DNA from: Actinoplanes sp. NBRC 103695
GTDB lineage: Bacteria > Actinomycetota > Actinomycetes > Mycobacteriales > Micromonosporaceae
Reading direction: 5' to 3'
Assembly: GCF_030269485.1 (NCBI RefSeq)
Contig: NZ_BSTL01000038.1
Span: 1-64,000 of the forward strand
DNA: 64,000 nt
Shown: piece by piece, positions 1 through 7,943 of the stretch
Layout: each line of letters starts with the position of its first letter
Position numbering within the stretch: the stretch's first letter is position 1
The notes under the pieces: generated by a model
Told to the model about the DNA's origin: nothing
Seen by the model: the letters and a program-made list of their open reading frames with translations, nothing else
Database searches by the model: none
Program-made: the position numbers and the translations under genes

Positions 1-92
1 AGCAACACGGAGGAACCCGGCCGAGCGCCGGGCCCTCACCATGCCTACAGAACAGCTAAAAGCACGCGAATCGCATTCATCGAATCATAGCT

Positions 93-686
93 ATGGGCCG
101 ACGGCCAAGCGAAAGACTGAGGTTAGGCGCCGCAGGATGGAAAGCACGCTCCATGCGAGCGACCGGTGTCGAGCAGGTCCACCTGTTCAGCGGCGGGCTC
201 GTCTACACGGCCCGGAATCGCACCGAGGCGCTGGCCTGGTCTGAGATCACAACGGTGTGGCGGACGTCGATCGACGTGCATACCGTCACCGGGCGGCTGG
301 CCCGCCGTGAGCGGAATCTGACGCTGGAGAAGGATGCAGTGGCGCCCATCTCGTTGACTGAGCGGTTCGCAGGCATCGAGTCGATCACCCGGAGCGTGTA
401 CCGCGGTGTGACACCGATCCAGCTCGACCGGGCCCGCGAACGCTTGGCGGCCGGTCAGCCGGTCATATTTCCGCTCCCCATCGACGGCGATCTGGTGGTG
501 GATGGCCAGGCCGTGACGTGGGGCAAGACTCGGATCCCGATCGCTGAAATCCGCGCCGTCGAGATCGAGAACGGCTCACTGGTGATTGAGGGGCAGCGGA
601 CGCTCAAGGTCTACGCGAGTTGGATCCGCAACCTGCCGGTGCTGCTCAGCCTGCTCGGCGTGCAACCACGCGACGCCCCGTACTGA
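93..686 (+). CDS. Conserved hypothetical protein, DUF6585-like
   Basis: 197 residues, no signal peptide or membrane helix. The protein has two similar halves: each has a phrase of the type VxFPLxIDGDLVVDG or LFSGGLVYTA, followed by a W-x-E/I-x-E-I strand and a VEIENGSLVIEG-like strand, which resembles the PH-like beta-sandwich proteins annotated DUF6585 in actinobacteria. This is a fold-level guess from strand pattern. The ATG at 93 is the longest start; an ATG at 153 (residue 21) would drop a basic N-terminus that looks non-conserved, and neither has a clear Shine-Dalgarno. It stands alone, 140 bases from a flavoprotein remnant. No catalytic residues are apparent. Confidence 0.55.
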   Translation: MGRRPSERLRLGAAGWKARSMRATGVEQVHLFSGGLVYTARNRTEALAWSEITTVWRTSIDVHTVTGRLARRERNLTLEKDAVAPISLTERFAGIESITRSVYRGVTPIQLDRARERLAAGQPVIFPLPIDGDLVVDGQAVTWGKTRIPIAEIRAVEIENGSLVIEGQRTLKVYASWIRNLPVLLSLLGVQPRDAPY

Positions 687-829
687 CGTTGGGTGCGAGC
701 TCCGGCGGTGACCCGGATCCCCGCCACGGTGAGGAACGATGCCAGCGTTGCTGCGAGGCCCTCGATCTTGTCCTTCCAACCTGAGTCAGTGGCGACCGGG
801 GGATGTCCTATTAGGCCATTATCGGCGCG

Positions 830-1108
830 CTAAGGGTGCACCCGCCGGTGGGCGGCCTCCTCGGCGAGCTGCAACGCCATCCGCCAGGGGAAGAGTTCCT
901 GGGTCTCCGTGCCTTCGCCAGGCGGGTGGGGCTCCCAGTTGTCATCCGGGCCGGACACGACTCGGACACCTTCGGCGCGGAGGTTGGCGAGGGCGCGTTG
1001 GAAGGGTGCGCGCGCAGCCAACGCGGCGTTGACGAACGGCACGACAACGGTCGGGATTCCACGTCCGATCAGCTCGGCGACCGAGGTCAGCGGGTAGGTG
1101 TCGGCGAT
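830..1108 (-). pseudogene. Flavoprotein (Dfp/CoaC-like) C-terminal remnant
   Basis: The last ~92 codons of this frame read like the C-terminus of actinobacterial flavoproteins of the phosphopantothenoylcysteine decarboxylase fold: IADTYPLTSVAEL, then GIPTVVVPFVNAALA, then GVRVVSGPDDNWEPHPPG and FPWRMAL near the end. The family normally has about 90 more N-terminal residues carrying the FMN-binding loop. Upstream of about 1108 the frame continues but is the antisense of the vapB gene and has no family features, so the 5' half is gone. The break lies just upstream of the VapBC promoter, consistent with arrival of the toxin-antitoxin pair or a deletion there. Confidence 0.65.
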
Positions 1109-1186
1109 GCGCCATGCTGAAGGAACTCTTCGCCGTCTCCCGGAACCAGTAAGGGTGGCCAGGCGGTACCCGTCGCAGACGTACGC

Positions 1187-1197
1187 TAGCATTGCTA
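1187..1197. promoter_or_regulatory. Small palindrome upstream of vapBC, candidate operator
   Basis: TAGCATTGCTA is a perfect 5-1-5 palindrome 30 bases before the vapB start. FitA/VapB-type antitoxins autoregulate by binding palindromes at their own promoter, so this is a candidate site; TAGCAT could double as a -10 element. A GAGGAG Shine-Dalgarno follows at about 1214. Confidence 0.35.
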
Positions 1198-1226
1198 TCA
1201 ACGCCGAGTGACGAGGAGATGCGGCA

Positions 1227-1475
1227 ATGGCAGCCCTCAGCATCCGAGACCTGGACGACTCAGTCAAAGAGAAGCTGCGCCTCCGAGCCGCCCGGCACGG
1301 CCGGTCCATGGAGGCCGAGATCCGCCTGATCCTCACCGCCGCCGCCACCGAAGACGAACGCCCCCGAACCGACCTCTTCAGCGCGCTGACCGAGCGGTTC
1401 GGACAGCTCGGCGGAGTCGAACTCGACGTCCCGGCCCGAACCACCCCACCCCGAGCGGCGGACTTCAGCGAGTGA
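1227..1475 (+). CDS. vapB: FitA/VapB-like ribbon-helix-helix antitoxin
   Basis: 82 residues. The N-terminus MAALSIRDLDDSVKEKLRLRAARHGRSMEAEIR is the ribbon-helix-helix fold of FitA/Phd-like antitoxins: a beta strand (ALSIRDL), then two helices with RAARHGRSMEAE as the DNA-facing turn. The C-terminal ~35 residues (ERFGQLGG to ADFSE) are the toxin-neutralising tail. GAGGAG precedes the ATG at 1227 by 8 bases. Its TGA overlaps the ATG of the toxin (TGATG), the usual coupled arrangement. It would bind DNA as a dimer and repress its own operon, in complex with the toxin. Confidence 0.9.
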   Translation: MAALSIRDLDDSVKEKLRLRAARHGRSMEAEIRLILTAAATEDERPRTDLFSALTERFGQLGGVELDVPARTTPPRAADFSE

Positions 1476-1900
1476 TGATCGTCCTCGACACCAACGTCGT
1501 CTCGGAACTCATGCGTGCCACACCCGCTCCGGCCGTGCTCGCCTGGCTACAGCAAACGACCACCACCGGTCTCTACACCACGTCGGTCACCGTCGCTGAG
1601 ATCCGCTACGGCATCGCGCGGCTACCAGATGGCAACCGCAAGCGCGACCTGCACCAGGCAGCCGACGAAATCTTCGCCGCCTTCCCCCGCCAGGTCCTAC
1701 CCTTCGACCTCGCTGCCGCCACGGCCTACGCCGACCTGGTCGCCGGCCGCGAAGCGGACGGCAACCCGATCAGCGGATTCGACGGCCAGATCGCCGCCAT
1801 CTGCCGATCGCAGGTCGCGACCCTCGCCACCCGCAACACGAAGGACTTCGCCGACACCGGTATCTCCCTCATCGACCCATGGCAGCAGACAACCGCGTGA
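1475..1900 (+). CDS. vapC: VapC-type PIN-domain ribonuclease toxin
   Basis: 141 residues, a single PIN domain. The N-terminus MIVLDTNVVSELMR carries the first acidic residue Asp5; Glu42 lies in TVAEIRYG, Asp103 in GFDGQIAAI, and a fourth acidic residue in NTKDFADTG, which completes the metal site. PIN toxins cleave tRNA or rRNA when released from the antitoxin. The ATG at 1475 overlaps the vapB stop; longer upstream extensions of the same frame are antisense-like and unsupported. Length and motif order are those of FitB/VapC. It appears intact. Confidence 0.92.
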   Translation: MIVLDTNVVSELMRATPAPAVLAWLQQTTTTGLYTTSVTVAEIRYGIARLPDGNRKRDLHQAADEIFAAFPRQVLPFDLAAATAYADLVAGREADGNPISGFDGQIAAICRSQVATLATRNTKDFADTGISLIDPWQQTTA

Positions 1901-2185
1901 CGTCACCGCTCGATTTCGCGAGCACAGCACGAACTCGACTCCCCGCCGGCGCGGTTCGCGCAATGCCTCAACCGACCTGAACGGCCGCGCAGGTCAGCGA
2001 ATAGGTGGACCGGACGTTGCACCATGCGAACCGCCGCATTCTATTTGCTGGTGATCTATTGACCGGCCTCTGGGCCAGACCGCCGGCCCGCTCTCATACG
2101 TATCGCACTCCGGATTAGGTCTCGATGTCACGCCAGCCGTGCCTGCGACCGGCTGACTCATCGACGCGACGGTATCGGCGTGCGT

Positions 2186-2719
2186 TCAGCGTTCCCGTGG
2201 GAGACGAGGCGGGGTCCGGACGGCGGTAAGCGTGTCGTCGGCGATCGTGGCTCGTTGCCCCGCCGCCGGTGGTTGCGCTGGGGTGATCCCGGCGTTGGTG
2301 AGCATGGAAAGGTCCAGCGACCACGTGAGTCGTGAGCGTTCCCGCCAAAGCTGGAAAGCGTCATCGACGTGCTTCCGTGCCTGGGCTTCGGTCATGCCGG
2401 TGACGGCGACGAGATGGGCGAATGCTTCGCGTTCACGGCCACGGAGACCCGCCAGACCGTAGTGGGTGACGGTGTGGCAGGGCGTGCAGAGACAGATCAG
2501 CCGGCCGAGTCGCTGCACCCGCTGTGCGGGATCGAAGGTCCAGCGTTCGTGGGCCTCCAGCCACACCTTGGCCGACGGGTCCGGGCTGGCCTTGCACACC
2601 TCGCACCGGTGGCCGGCCCTACCGAGGATCATGCGCCGGAGCCGTTCCCAGTCGGCGGGAACCACGCAGGACCGCACGTTCGTGAACCAGCAACTGGACG
2701 GCACGAGGTCCACGAACAA
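2186..2719 (-). CDS. HNH-like zinc-motif protein
   Basis: About 177 residues. Core features are DWERLRRMILGRAGHRCEVC with a CxxC, then EAHERW (His/Glu possibly catalytic), then LICLCTPCHTVTHYG with a second CxxC and an H. This is the arrangement of HNH/McrA-like nucleases, four Cys holding zinc and E-x-H-x-x-W near the active site. The likely start is TTG at 2719 (FVDLVPSSCWF follows) or GTG at 2713; everything upstream in the frame is antisense to an AraC remnant. The start sits exactly on the boundary with that remnant, so the true 5' end may have been lost or replaced. The role is unknown. Confidence 0.55.
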   Translation of the reverse strand: MFVDLVPSSCWFTNVRSCVVPADWERLRRMILGRAGHRCEVCKASPDPSAKVWLEAHERWTFDPAQRVQRLGRLICLCTPCHTVTHYGLAGLRGREREAFAHLVAVTGMTEAQARKHVDDAFQLWRERSRLTWSLDLSMLTNAGITPAQPPAAGQRATIADDTLTAVRTPPRLPRER

Positions 2720-3124
2720 GCCACTGCCCAGTTCTCGGCCCGGCTTGACGTGCCGGCAGCGCCGGCCGGCCCGCTGCGCACCATGCTGGACCTGGTCGCC
2801 GCCGACCCCGCCGCCGATCACACACTGACGTCCATGGCGCTGCGAGCGGGGGTGTCCACGCGTCACCTGACGCGCCTGTGCCGCGAGCAGCTCGGCATGA
2901 CTGCCACCCGGTTCGTGGAGCGCAGCCGCATCGAGGTGGCGCAGCGGCTGCTGACCGGAGGCGTCCCAGTGACGGCTACCGCCCAGGCAAGCGGTTTCGG
3001 CAGCGACGAGACGATGCGGCGCGCCTTCCTGCGCCACCTCTCGATCACCCCGACCGCCTATCGCGAACGCTTCAGCACCACCCACCGGCTCTTCAGCCAG
3101 GGCCGTCCGGCTTGGGGGGACTGA
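2720..3124 (+). pseudogene. GlxA-type AraC regulator, C-terminal DNA-binding domain only
   Basis: From about 2720 the frame reads TAQFSARLDV, PLRTMLDLVAAD, then the two helix-turn-helix units (LTSMALRAGVSTRHLTRLCR and VTATAQASGFGSDETMRRAF), ending RHLSITPTAYRERF. This matches the C-terminal ~130 residues of GlxA-family AraC regulators, including the xAQFS linker that normally follows a ~190-residue DJ-1/PfpI-like domain. That sensor domain is absent: bases before 2720 are antisense to the HNH-like gene. No start codon with a ribosome site lies near, so this is a truncated remnant. Confidence 0.75.
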
Positions 3125-3138
3125 CAGGGCCCCCGCAC

Positions 3139-3831
3139 TCATCCGCGCGGACGCGTTGCCCGCCTCAGGTTGAGGATCAGTTCGTCGCGGCTCTGCCCGT
3201 CGACGCTGAACTGCCACATCGGCGTGCCGGGAGCGCTGCGCCAGGATTCGCTGAGGGGACTGTTGTCGACGGTGTCGTACCCGAACTGGTCGTAGAGGCC
3301 GGTGACGAGCTCGACCGCGTCCGGGTGGTCGCTGGAGACCACCAGCGCTGTCCGGTCTGGGGCTCCCACCGGCCGGGCCAGCCGGAAGAGACCGGGCAGG
3401 GCGTCGTCGGGCGTGTCCGGCCGGAGCGGCGGATGGTGCTGCACGTGCGAGAAAGCCTTGGCGATCCTGGACGTGGGCAGCTGCTCCTGACGCAACTCGT
3501 GAACGGTTCTGTGTCCCGCGCTCACCTCGGGATAGATGCCGTCGCGGCCGGGCATGTAGTTGTTGGTGTCGAGAACGACCTTGCCCGCCAGCTCGTCGAC
3601 CGGGAGACGGTCGTGCGGGGTGTAACGGAAGGCGATGATCGCGAAGTCGGCTCTCGCGGCGGCCTCGGCAGCCGGCGCGGATCGAGCACGTGGACCGAGC
3701 TCGTGGACGAGACCGGCCAGGGTCTCGGGTCCGCGCGAGTTGGCGATGACGACGTCGTACCCGTTGATGACCGACGCGCGGGCCAGGGTACGCCCGACCT
3801 GACCGGCGCCCAGGATGCCGATGGTCGTCAA
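3139..3831 (-). CDS. NADPH-dependent F420 reductase-like oxidoreductase
   Basis: 230 residues. The N-terminus TTIGILGAGQVGRTLARA is a GxGxxG Rossmann fingerprint, followed by VVIANSRGPETL for NADP binding and FAIIAFRYTPHDRLP. The fold and length match the F420H2:NADP oxidoreductase / NAD-binding-2 family that reduces or oxidises deazaflavin cofactor. The best start is TTG at 3831, giving LTTIGILG; this TTG overlaps the TGA of the upstream XRE regulator (TTGA), so translation is probably coupled. It is co-transcribed with that regulator, away from the MFS/hydrolase pair. The partner F420 enzyme is not in the window, so the specific substrate is unknown. Confidence 0.75.
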   Translation of the reverse strand: MTTIGILGAGQVGRTLARASVINGYDVVIANSRGPETLAGLVHELGPRARSAPAAEAAARADFAIIAFRYTPHDRLPVDELAGKVVLDTNNYMPGRDGIYPEVSAGHRTVHELRQEQLPTSRIAKAFSHVQHHPPLRPDTPDDALPGLFRLARPVGAPDRTALVVSSDHPDAVELVTGLYDQFGYDTVDNSPLSESWRSAPGTPMWQFSVDGQSRDELILNLRRATRPRG

Positions 3832-4712
3832 CGGTGGTTCTCCGACCGGGATGCCTCGTCCGGCTGGGATCGCCGCTGCGGTTGCCGGGTGGGCAGACAG
3901 GCCGAGGCCAGGATCGACAGCTTTTCGGCGTCGCGGGACCCCGTGTTCGCGTGGTAGATCACCAGCCACTGTCCGTCCGCCCCGCTGATCGCCAGCCGTT
4001 CCCGGTTGAGGACCAGGTCGCCGACCTCCGGATGGTTGAACCGGATCGGGGTGCCGTACTGCGCGCGTACCTCGTGCCGCGCCCACATCCGGCGGAACGA
4101 CACGCTGGCCAGCGACAATTCGCCGGTGAGCTCGATGAAACGTGGGTCCTCGATGTCGGGTCCGACCGCCTGGCGAAGATTGGCGACGAAGCACTCGGTC
4201 ATCGCCTCCCACTCCGGATACAGGGTCTGCTGCGCCGAGTCGAGGAAGAAGTCGCGCAGCTGGTTTCCGCCGACGTCGAGTCCAGGCGAGAGCGCGCGGG
4301 CGAGATCGTTGGCGGCGAGGATGTCGAAATAGCGTCCCTCGATGAAGGCTGGCTGCACGAGACCGTCGAGCAGGGCGAGCGCGCCGTCCGGCACGACTTC
4401 CTTGCGCTGACGGGGCCGGAGCGTCCGCGGTGCGTCCGCGACCAGTGAGAGCAGATGAGCCATGTGCTCATCGTTGAGACACAGAACACGTCCGATCGCC
4501 ATGAGCACCTGCGGCGACGGGTTGCGGTCGCGGCCCCGTTCCAGGCGCAGATAGTAGTCGGCGCTAATGCCGGCGAGCATCGCGACTTCCTCGCGGCGCA
4601 GCCCCGGAACGCGTCGTACGCCGGTCTCCGGAATGCCGGCATGCTGCGGCGTCACCAGCGCTCGGCGAGCGCTCAGATACGTGCCCAAGGCATTCGGTTT
4701 CTGACTCACCAC
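3828..4712 (-). CDS. XRE-family regulator with MmyB-like ligand domain
   Basis: 294 residues. Residues about 8-80 hold the XRE helix-turn-helix (RRVPGLRREEVAMLAGISADYYLRLERGRD), and about 105-275 an MmyB-like PAS/ligand-binding domain (FDILAANDLARALSP, RRMWARHEVR, FNHPEVGDLVL). Regulators of this class in actinobacteria usually repress a divergent gene for a reductase or pump. Here it faces an MFS transporter across a 14-bp inverted repeat and is followed by an F420-type reductase with a TTGA overlap. The ATG at 4712 begins MVSQKPNALGTYL, typical of the family. The effector is unknown. Confidence 0.88.
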   Translation of the reverse strand: MVSQKPNALGTYLSARRALVTPQHAGIPETGVRRVPGLRREEVAMLAGISADYYLRLERGRDRNPSPQVLMAIGRVLCLNDEHMAHLLSLVADAPRTLRPRQRKEVVPDGALALLDGLVQPAFIEGRYFDILAANDLARALSPGLDVGGNQLRDFFLDSAQQTLYPEWEAMTECFVANLRQAVGPDIEDPRFIELTGELSLASVSFRRMWARHEVRAQYGTPIRFNHPEVGDLVLNRERLAISGADGQWLVIYHANTGSRDAEKLSILASACLPTRQPQRRSQPDEASRSENHR

Positions 4713-4733
4713 CCCAGCGTAGGGCGGTGTCGG

Positions 4734-4772
4734 CCGATTAGCCGGGGCCCTGCCGGACCCCCGGCTAATCGG
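4734..4772. promoter_or_regulatory. 14-bp inverted repeat between XRE and MFS genes
   Basis: Left arm CCGATTAGCCGGGG at 4734-4747 and its exact complement CCCCGGCTAATCGG at 4759-4772, separated by 11 bases. It lies in the 130-base divergent intergenic space, 22 bases from the regulator start and about 70 from the MFS start. The size and placement suit the operator of a dimeric helix-turn-helix regulator controlling both directions; a hairpin in RNA is the alternative reading. Confidence 0.6.
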
Positions 4773-4842
4773 GGCTCTGGGCGCACCGGTGATCCGTTCC
4801 TAGCGTCGTCAAGGCATCGCCCATGGAGGAGAGGACGAAACG

Positions 4843-6039
4843 TTGACCACCACTTCCCCGTCGACCGAGGTGCCGGCCGCCGGAAGAGAAACGCCTGCCT
4901 GGGGTGCGGTCGTCTCCCTCGGTCTGGGCATCTTCGCCATTGTCATGTCGGAGTTCCTGCCGGCCAGCCTGCTGCCGCGCATCGCCGGCGACCTCGGCGT
5001 CTCGGACGGCGCGGCCGGCCAGGCGGTCAGCGTGACCGCCTTCGCCGCCGCCTTCTCGGCGCTGTTGATATCGGTGGTGGTACCGCGGGCCGATCGGCGG
5101 CGCGTCATGATCGGCCTGACCCTGCTGGCGATCGTCTCCAACCTGGTCGTGTCCGTGGCGCCCAGCCTCTACACCGTTCTGCCCGCGCGTCTGCTGCTCG
5201 GTGTCGCGCTGGGCGGATTCTGGGCGATGGCCACCGCGATGGCCGCGCACCTCGTGCCGGCCGGCCACGTGGGCCGCGCCCTCACGGTGATCAACTCGGG
5301 TGTCGCCGCAGCCACGGTCGCCGCCGTACCCCTCGGCGCCTGGCTCGGCGACGTCTGGGGCTGGCGCGGCGTCTTCGTCCTCGGTGCCGGCGTCGCGGCG
5401 CTCGCCCTGGCCGTACAGGTCGCGACATTGCCGGCTGTCAAGCCCGTGGCCGTGAGCGGACTTCGCGCGCTCGGATCGGTCCTGCACTCCGGGATCGTCC
5501 TGGGCGGGCTGCTCGCCATCCTGCTGATCTTCAGCGGGCACTTCAGCGGCTTCACCTACGTGCGCGACGCCGCGCAGAGCATGTCCGGCATCAGCAGCGG
5601 CGGGTTCGCCGTGCTGCTTCTCGTTTTCGGCGTAGCCAACTTCCTCGGCACCGCGGCCAGCGGACCCCTCGCAGACCGGGCACCGCGGGTGGGTGTCCTG
5701 CTCTTCCCGGCCGTGTTGGGCGCCGGAATGATCAGCATGTACGCCACCGGCACGTCCATCGCCGGGCTCTTCACCGCCGCCGTCGTCTGGGGATTCGGTT
5801 TCGGCGGAGTGCCGACCACCGTGCTCAGCTGGGGCGCCCGGACCGAGCCCGACCGACTCGAGCAGATCGGTGGCGTGATGGTGACGGTCTGCAACATCGC
5901 GGTGGCGGCCGGCGCCATCGCCGGCGGTGTCCTGGTCGACCAGCTGGCCGCCGAACTCCCGCTCCTCGTCGGTGGCATCGCGGCCATCGCCGGCGCCGTG
6001 GTCCTCGGCGGCCTGCGTCAACGCCACCCGTCCCACTGA
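4843..6039 (+). CDS. MFS transporter, DHA1 (arabinose/purine efflux-like)
   Basis: 398 residues, twelve predicted membrane spans, beginning at about residue 18 (GAVVSLGLGIFAIVMSEFLPASLLPRIA). The motif EFLPASLLPRIAGDLGVSDG and the cytoplasmic loop PRADRRRVMIG (motif A) are those of the NepI/AraJ/Cmr DHA1 antiporters. It starts at TTG 4843, chosen because GGAGGAGAGGA lies 8 bases before and no ATG fits. It is the first gene of a plus-strand pair with a secreted hydrolase 30 bases downstream and is probably controlled by the divergent XRE regulator. Likely job: proton-driven export of a small hydrophobic or nucleoside-like compound; the substrate cannot be read from sequence. Confidence 0.85.
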   Translation: MTTTSPSTEVPAAGRETPAWGAVVSLGLGIFAIVMSEFLPASLLPRIAGDLGVSDGAAGQAVSVTAFAAAFSALLISVVVPRADRRRVMIGLTLLAIVSNLVVSVAPSLYTVLPARLLLGVALGGFWAMATAMAAHLVPAGHVGRALTVINSGVAAATVAAVPLGAWLGDVWGWRGVFVLGAGVAALALAVQVATLPAVKPVAVSGLRALGSVLHSGIVLGGLLAILLIFSGHFSGFTYVRDAAQSMSGISSGGFAVLLLVFGVANFLGTAASGPLADRAPRVGVLLFPAVLGAGMISMYATGTSIAGLFTAAVVWGFGFGGVPTTVLSWGARTEPDRLEQIGGVMVTVCNIAVAAGAIAGGVLVDQLAAELPLLVGGIAAIAGAVVLGGLRQRHPSH

Positions 6040-6069
6040 TCCGATCCGATCGAACGGAGAGAACTCGAC

Positions 6070-7128
6070 ATGATGGTGTCTGCCCAACGCCGACTCGGCG
6101 TCCTGATCGGCGCCGTCGTCCTGACCGTCGTCACACTGGCCGGCGGCACGCTCACCGCCTCAGCGAACCCACCGCAGCCGGTTGCCGCGGCCATGCACTC
6201 CAAGGCGCCGGCCTGTGTAGCCCCCGAGCGTCCGCTCAGCCGCGACTACGACGCCGCGACCCGGAAGAACGCCGCGTTCAACCGCGAATTCCGGCACTGC
6301 TTCACCACCATCAACGGCGTTCAGATGCACTACGTCATCGGCGGTCACGGGCCGAACCCGATGGTGCTGCTGCACGGCTGGCCGCAGAGCTGGTACGCGT
6401 ATCACAACATCATGCCGGAGCTGCTTCCCGGCCGTACCGTCATCGCGATCGACCACGCCGGACTCGGCGACTCGACCGGCACCCCGCGCGCGATGACGCC
6501 AAACGTCATGGCCGAATACGTCCACCTACTCCTCAACCGCCTCGGCGTGCAGCGCAACGTGCAAGTCGTAGCCCACGACATCGGAGTGGGCGTCGCCTAC
6601 GCCCTGGCCGCGCAGTACCGCCAGCAGGTCGCCGGCCTGTTCAACCTGGACTTCGCCCTGGTCGGCAAGAGCCTGAAGTTCGCCGACCTCGTCCCGCTCG
6701 CCTTCCACTTCTCGTTCAACCAGCAGCCGTTCTCCGAGGGACTGCTGACCGGGCGGGTCGGCTACTTCCTGACCAACTTCTACCCCCTCGTCTCGAAGCT
6801 GCCCGAGCCGGTGCCCGCCCGCGACATCACCGAGTACACCCGCGTCTACTCGCGGCCGCAGGTGTTGCACAACGGCATGGACTTCTACCGCGACTGGCCT
6901 CAGGTCGACAAGGACAACGCGGCCCTGATGCGCACTCCGCTGACCATTCCCGTACGTCTGCTCAGCATGGACCTGGTCCCCGCCTGGACCGCGATTTCGC
7001 AACAGTCCATGAGGGACGCCGCTCCCACCGCCACCGGTACCGCGGTCGACGGCGCCGGACACTGGCTCATCGAGGAACGCCCCGCCCTGGTCATCGCCGA
7101 GATCAACAAGTTCTACCCCGCCCCCTGA
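6070..7128 (+). CDS. Secreted alpha/beta hydrolase, epoxide-hydrolase type
   Basis: 352 residues. An N-terminal signal peptide (RR, then hydrophobic VLIGAVVLTVVTLAGG, cleavage near ASAN) indicates export. The hydrolase core has the oxyanion-side HGWPQSW (102-108), DHAGLGDS (129-136), and the nucleophile elbow VAHDIGVG, in which the nucleophile is Asp170. The catalytic His is His331 in GAGHW. An Asp nucleophile with HGWP is the pattern of epoxide hydrolases and haloalkane dehalogenases rather than esterases. GGAGAG precedes the ATG at 6070. It lies 30 bases behind the MFS gene and is probably in one operon, suggesting detoxification outside the cell coupled to export. Confidence 0.82.
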   Translation: MMVSAQRRLGVLIGAVVLTVVTLAGGTLTASANPPQPVAAAMHSKAPACVAPERPLSRDYDAATRKNAAFNREFRHCFTTINGVQMHYVIGGHGPNPMVLLHGWPQSWYAYHNIMPELLPGRTVIAIDHAGLGDSTGTPRAMTPNVMAEYVHLLLNRLGVQRNVQVVAHDIGVGVAYALAAQYRQQVAGLFNLDFALVGKSLKFADLVPLAFHFSFNQQPFSEGLLTGRVGYFLTNFYPLVSKLPEPVPARDITEYTRVYSRPQVLHNGMDFYRDWPQVDKDNAALMRTPLTIPVRLLSMDLVPAWTAISQQSMRDAAPTATGTAVDGAGHWLIEERPALVIAEINKFYPAP

Positions 7129-7148
7129 CCGATCCGCGAGACGCGCGC

Positions 7149-7179
7149 CCGGCCCCGAGCGACCACCGCCCGGGGCCGG
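7149..7179 (+). terminator. Hairpin after the hydrolase gene
   Basis: CCGGCCCCG and its complement CGGGGCCGG form a 9-bp perfect stem with a 13-base loop, 20 bases after the hydrolase stop. There is no T tract, as is common in high-GC actinobacteria; it is assigned by position. Confidence 0.5.
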
Positions 7180-7334
7180 ACCCGTCGCGACGCACAGACA
7201 CGCTTGCCTCAGGCTAATCAGGTAAGCCGCCATGGTCGGATCAGCAGCCCTGGTCACTACCCTGGTCATCCTGCGTCAGCCGGTCGCCTTCTCGAGCACC
7301 TCGGCGACCTGGGCGGTGCGTGATCATCGACGAC

Positions 7335-7700
7335 ACCGGTTCCTTGAAGGAGGGCGTTAAAGCTGACCGGCGGGTCCAGGTACAACCCGATCACGTCGCG
7401 GATCTTCGCCTCCAGTTGCGGGTCGGTGGAGAACTTGAACGTCTCGGCCCGGTGCGGTTGCAGCCCCCAGTCCCGCCAGATCCGGGCAACCTCGGCGAAG
7501 CTGACCGGCGTCCCCTCACGAGTCAGGTGATCGGCGAGAAGACGCGACGACCAGTGCGTCACGCCAAGCTCATCCGGCGGCGGGTTCAACGTCGGCGTGA
7601 TGATCGTGGGCTCGTCGATGACCGGTGGCCGGCCGGGCCAGGACGGCCTGCTCGTCGGGCTTCAGGCCAGGACGACGGTCTGCGAGTAGGTCACCGCCGG
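7335..7700 (-). pseudogene. IS630-family transposase fragment, frameshifted
   Basis: Read on the minus strand, LKPDEQAVLAR occurs in one frame, then after a shift near 7638 a second frame gives RPPVIDEPTIITPTLN, PPPDELGVTHWSSRLLADHL, SFAEVARIWRDWGLQP and ETFKFSTDPQLEAKIRDVIG, LYLDPP. This is the helix-turn-helix and linker just before the DDE domain of IS630 transposases. The expected next piece (VVLCVDEK with the first catalytic Asp) is missing: homology stops at about 7335. Both ends are broken, no terminal repeats are seen, so it is a dead remnant. Confidence 0.75.
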
Positions 7701-7943
7701 GCCGAGGCGCCCGGCAGCGACATCCTGACCCGCCGAGCCCGGCCACGGTGTGGTTCGCTCGGTGCATGGGTCCGGACGCTCCGTCTCGTGGCGTTTCGCC
7801 GCCGCGTGACTGGTTCCGGCAGCATCCGGCCGAGCACCGCTGAGCCTGAGGCACTGGGAGCCAAGGATCGGCGGGGCTTGTGGGAGGCATACCGCCATAC
7901 CCCGGCGCGATGATGTGTCCCCGCGAGGCGCATTCCACCACCA

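Noticed and set aside
4455-7217. A 920-codon open frame on the plus strand
   Set aside because: It overlaps the MFS and hydrolase genes in another frame, is full of Arg/Pro runs typical of GC-rich shadow frames, and has no domain.
7201-7230. GGCTAATC near 7213 resembling half of the 4.7-kb inverted repeat
   Set aside because: Only 8 bases match, in a single half-site, and it follows the hydrolase terminator; likely chance.
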